Assembly: GCA_905221605.1 (NCBI GenBank)
Contig: CAJNDS010002834.1
Coordinates: 1,080,674 to 1,115,673, forward strand
Direction of reading: 5' to 3'
Length of the DNA: 35,000 nt
From: Symbiodinium natans
Taxonomy: Eukaryota; Sar; Dinophyceae; Suessiales; Symbiodiniaceae
The notes under the pieces were generated by a model. That model worked only from the letters and a program-made list of their open reading frames with translations. It was not told the DNA's origin and made no database searches. Below, piece after piece: positions 32,208-35,000 of the stretch (position 1 is the stretch's first letter; every line of letters begins with the position of its first letter). Position numbers and translations under genes: made by a program.

Positions 32208-32247
32208 GATCTGCGTGTGCAGAATGACAAGGCCAAGGCTGAGGCCT
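32208..32247 (+). other. exon-like island, coiled-coil-like
   Basis: GCTCCAAG precedes and GTGGGGGT follows. Phase 0: DLRVQNDKAKAEA plus one base. A GC donor after GAG would instead keep phase 0. Confidence 0.45.
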
Positions 32248-32864
32248 GTGGGGGTGGGGGGTGGGGGGTTAGGGTTTAGGGCTTAGGGTTTAGGGTTTAG
32301 GGTTTAGGGCTTAGTAACTTAGGGTTTCGGGTTTGGGGTTTGGGGTTTAGGATTTAGGGTTTTGGGTTTAGGGAAATTGTATAGGGTTTGGGTCCGGAGT
32401 TTTGACCGAGTCTTGGGCGGGTTTTGGGTGGGTTTTTCGTTTTGCTTTTTGCTGAGAACACCTGCTTTTTCAGTTTTTTCAACCCCTCGAAAAAGGTGGG
32501 GGGCGTTTTGACCGAGTATCTGCCATTGAAGCAGTTTCTATGGGAGTCTCCAAGGCAGCCAACGTAGGGAAAATCCCCGATGTTTTGGCCTCAATTCAGG
32601 GCTTGTGAAAGCCCCAAAAATGGTCAAAGACCACAAAATTGGCCATGTTGTGGGTTTCCACGGCCACTAAAATTTGCCATTTTTGGGGGATTCCAGCCTG
32701 GCGAAGATCCTTAACCCTAAACCCTAAACCCTAAATCCTAAACCCTAAACCCTTCTGCTTTGGCCTCAATTCACGGCTTGTGAAGGCGCGCCCTTGTGCT
32801 TGGTTGGTGAGGCTATGCAATTTCCATTTATACAGGTCTTGAGGGTTCAGGGTTTGGGGTTTAT

Positions 32865-32941
32865 AGGGTTTAGGGTTGAGGGTTTAGGGTTTAGGGTTTA
32901 GGGTTTAGGGTTTAGGGTTTAGGGTTTAGGGTTTAGGGTTT
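32865..32941 (+). repeat. telomere-type array (TTTAGGG)
   Basis: About ten units. 32248-32864 holds TTTAGGG-type repeat at 32262-32380 and unique DNA in which TTTTGGCCTCAATTC recurs (about 32584 and 32758). No gene. Confidence 0.85.
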
Positions 32942-33057
32942 GTTGTTTAGGGTTTGGGGTTTGGGGGTTGGCGGTTTGGGGTTTCAAGCTTTAAGGATTA
33001 GGGGTTTTTTTTGGGAGGGGGGTTCGGGCTAAAAGGGGCTTAAGGTGAGCTTGGCAG

Positions 33058-33111
33058 TTGGAGGCCACGCAGGCTGCGACAGAGCAGCGGCAGAAGCTCA
33101 ACGAGTCCCAC
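33058..33111 (+). other. exon-like island, 18 codons, coiled-coil-like
   Basis: CTTGGCAG precedes and GTGCCACG follows. Phase 0-0 frame LEATQAATEQRQKLNESH, exactly 18 codons. TTTAGGG repeats follow at 33133. Confidence 0.55.
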
Positions 33112-33181
33112 GTGCCACGGCAGAGAAGCCCTTGGTTTAGGGTTTAGGGTTTAGGGTTTAGGGTTTAGGGTTTAGGGTCTA

Positions 33182-34034
33182 GGACCCAAACCCGAAAACA
33201 AAAACCAAAAACGCAAACCCTCAGATCCCTAAAGCCCTGCAGAAGACTTAAGCCCTAGAGCCCATCACCCACACCCTGAAGCTTCCTTCCTTACACTCTT
33301 GAAGCCTTGCAACTCCAGTCACGAACCCCTGGGAGTAGACAAAAAGTCTAGTGTCTAGAGTTGAGGGTTTTACAGGGTAGAGGCCCAAACCCCATTATAC
33401 ACACACAGACAAAATTAAAAGATGCCCTACACCGTTCAACTCGCGGACCACGAAATCAAGGGGCTTTGGTGGGATTGGGCGGGTCAAAATGTGAGGTTGG
33501 GTTTCTGGTTAGGGGGTTGTGGTTTATGGTGTGCAAAAGATGTTTCGGATGACCGACCACTGGGATGAAGGAAAACGCAATCAGCAAGGGGGCGATTCTA
33601 AGGTACTTTGTTGGTATGCAGAACGAAGACGAGTCAGTACAATGATGTGCTAAGCCAAACTATGCAGTCGGGCACACGCGACGTGCTTTGATAGTTAAAC
33701 TAAGCAGTTTCTTGCTTTGTCCATGGTAGCCTAGCCCCAAACCCACTATTAAATAAGCCCTGTGGTATTTCTGTAGGGGGATTGTGTTGGTGCAAGGATT
33801 CGAATTGCTCATTATACCTGTGTTTTGGGGTGTGCTTCCCCATAGTGGAAGCAACTTACCGGGTAGGTTGGGGGGGTGGGGGGGGGGGGGGGGGTTCAGG
33901 TAACACCTCTGAGCCCCAATCCTCAAAGCACCCTCAAACCCTCTGTACCCCAGACCTTCTTGGCCTGGCTGTTCTGCACTGTGCCTACTAGTTGGGTTTG
34001 GAGTGTCCTCAGTCCCCAAAACCCGAAACCCGTG
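33182..34034. other. stretch without a recognisable gene
   Basis: Degenerate AACCC sequence to about 33260, then unique-looking DNA with a G-rich run at 33870-33895. Short open frames on either strand show no family features. Confidence 0.6.
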
Positions 34035-34111
34035 GAGGGTGTGTTTAGGGTTTCGGGTTTGGGGTTTGGGGTTTAGGGTTTAGGGTTTAGGGTTTAGGGT
34101 TTAGGGTTTCG
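34035..34111 (+). repeat. telomere-type array (TTTAGGG)
   Basis: About ten units with TTTCGGG and TTTGGGG variants, unusually on the G-rich strand directly upstream of an island. Confidence 0.85.
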
Positions 34112-34137
34112 GGTTTAGGAGTTGACCCAATTGCAAG

Positions 34138-34203
34138 GAGCAGGCTTTGAAGGAGAAGGACAAGGACCTGAAGGCTCTAAGCTCCTTGGCCGCACCTCCT
34201 GAA
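34138..34203 (+). other. exon-like island, 22 codons, coiled-coil-like
   Basis: ATTGCAAG precedes and GTCAAAGG follows. Phase 0-0 frame starts EQALKEKDKDLKALSSLAAP, then PE. Dense Glu/Lys/Asp heptads. Confidence 0.55.
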
Positions 34204-34526
34204 GTCAAAGGTTTTAGTGTTTGGGGTTTGGGGTTTAGGTTATATTTGGTTGGTGGTCTCTTTAAGTAGGGTTTCTGTCTTATGGGACATATTTTCGGGG
34301 TTCTTATTAGGGTATCTAAGAGCTATATTTCGGTGTGAGGGTAGCAGATAGAGAGGCCACTGGCCTTGATCATCTACAGGTTTTGGGGTTGTTGGACTTC
34401 GGGGTTAAGGGGTTTGGGGCGTAGGGGTTTAGGGTTTCGGGGTCCGTAAACAATACACCCTAAACCCAAAAGCAAAAAAATGCTCGGTTTAGAGTTTACA
34501 GTTTAGGGTTTGGGGTTTAGTGTTTA

Positions 34527-34961
34527 GGAACTACTTGGAGGTTCATGGTACTTGGTAGCTAATTCTAACTGTACTTATAACCCGAATATAGCCTAGGTAT
34601 CTAGACTTAGGGAACTTACAACTGGGTCATAAGTTTAGGGTTCAGGGTTTAGGGTTTATGGTTTAGGCTTAGGGTTTAGGGTGATTCAATTAACAACCAT
34701 ATCCATAAGTGGGCCCCGGCTTAGAGCAACCCACCTATACTCACCTCAACGCCGGACCCTAAAAACCGGCATGTCCCTACCCTTCCAAGCCCCAACCTTA
34801 TGTCCTAACCCTACTTGGCAGTTCATGGTACTTAGTAGCAATTTAGAATTGTGTACTTACAACACAGTTATAAGTCCCCTAAGTCTAGTTACCTAGGCTA
34901 TAGTTGGGTGATAAGTGCAGTTATAATTAGTTCCTAGGTACCATCAACCTCCAAGTAATTC
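34527..34961. mobile_element. inverted-repeat element family: full copy and partial copy
   Basis: At 34811-34961 the left end CTACTTGGCAGTTCATGGTA and the reverse complement of the right end (TTACTTGGAGGTTGATGGTA) are inverted repeats. A second, partial copy at 34527-34633 (CTACTTGGAGGTTCATGGTA onward) matches the reverse complement of the right half at about 80% by eye. MITE-like and non-coding. The remainder of 34204-35000 is telomere-like repeat. Confidence 0.6.
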
Positions 34962-35000
34962 CAAACCTAAGCCCTAAGCCCTAAACCCTACGCCCTAAAC

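Noticed and set aside
1-35000. Window is a chromosome end because of TTTAGGG
   Set aside because: Arrays are short, of both strands, and interspersed with a retrotransposon and unique sequence throughout; no terminal array is present.

Overview
The window looks like nuclear DNA of a dinoflagellate, most likely of the Symbiodiniaceae type. It is saturated on both strands with the telomere-type heptamer TTTAGGG and its variants. It carries a Ty1/copia retrotransposon of unusual make-up, and its long terminal repeat contains the last nine bases of the dinoflagellate spliced leader. TTTAGGG is shared with plants, green algae and other alveolates, so the assignment is an inference. I see no rRNA, tRNA, CRISPR or prokaryotic features.

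The centre (4778-17171) is one structurally complete LTR retrotransposon of 12,394 bp. It has identical 143-bp LTRs with TG...CA ends, a 5-bp target duplication (CTGAT), a primer-binding site next to the left LTR and a G-rich polypurine tract next to the right LTR. Three long + strand reading frames lie in successive -1 register. The first is Gag with two CCCH fingers plus an aspartic protease (4947-8108). The second is integrase (8249-9604, open from 8063). The third is a 2436-codon frame with reverse transcriptase and RNase H (9571-16881, open from 9520). After RNase H this last frame continues for about 1500 residues. That extension holds a TET/JBP-like 2-oxoglutarate/Fe(II) dioxygenase, an SGNH-hydrolase-like domain, a Tpt1/KptA-like RNA 2'-phosphotransferase, a zinc ribbon, an unrecognised domain and a Trp/Arg-rich tail. 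A 21-nt hairpin with a CCC-GNRA-GGG core recurs seven times along the element. This cargo-bearing copia element is the strongest candidate here for an undescribed system.

The left flank (1-4777) and right flank (17172-35000) are telomere-like arrays, small inverted-repeat elements and minisatellites. Set among them are about twenty short islands (11-124 nt) that look like + strand exons: AG before, GT (often GTTTAGGG) after, an open frame, and Ala/Lys/Glu-rich coiled-coil-like peptides. In most of the inferred introns TTTAGGG arrays lie near the 5' end and CCCTAAA arrays near the 3' end. My reading is that the flanks belong to one or more large coiled-coil genes with telomere-repeat-rich introns, and that the copia element sits in one such intron in the same orientation. 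This exon model is inference from sequence alone and needs transcript evidence.
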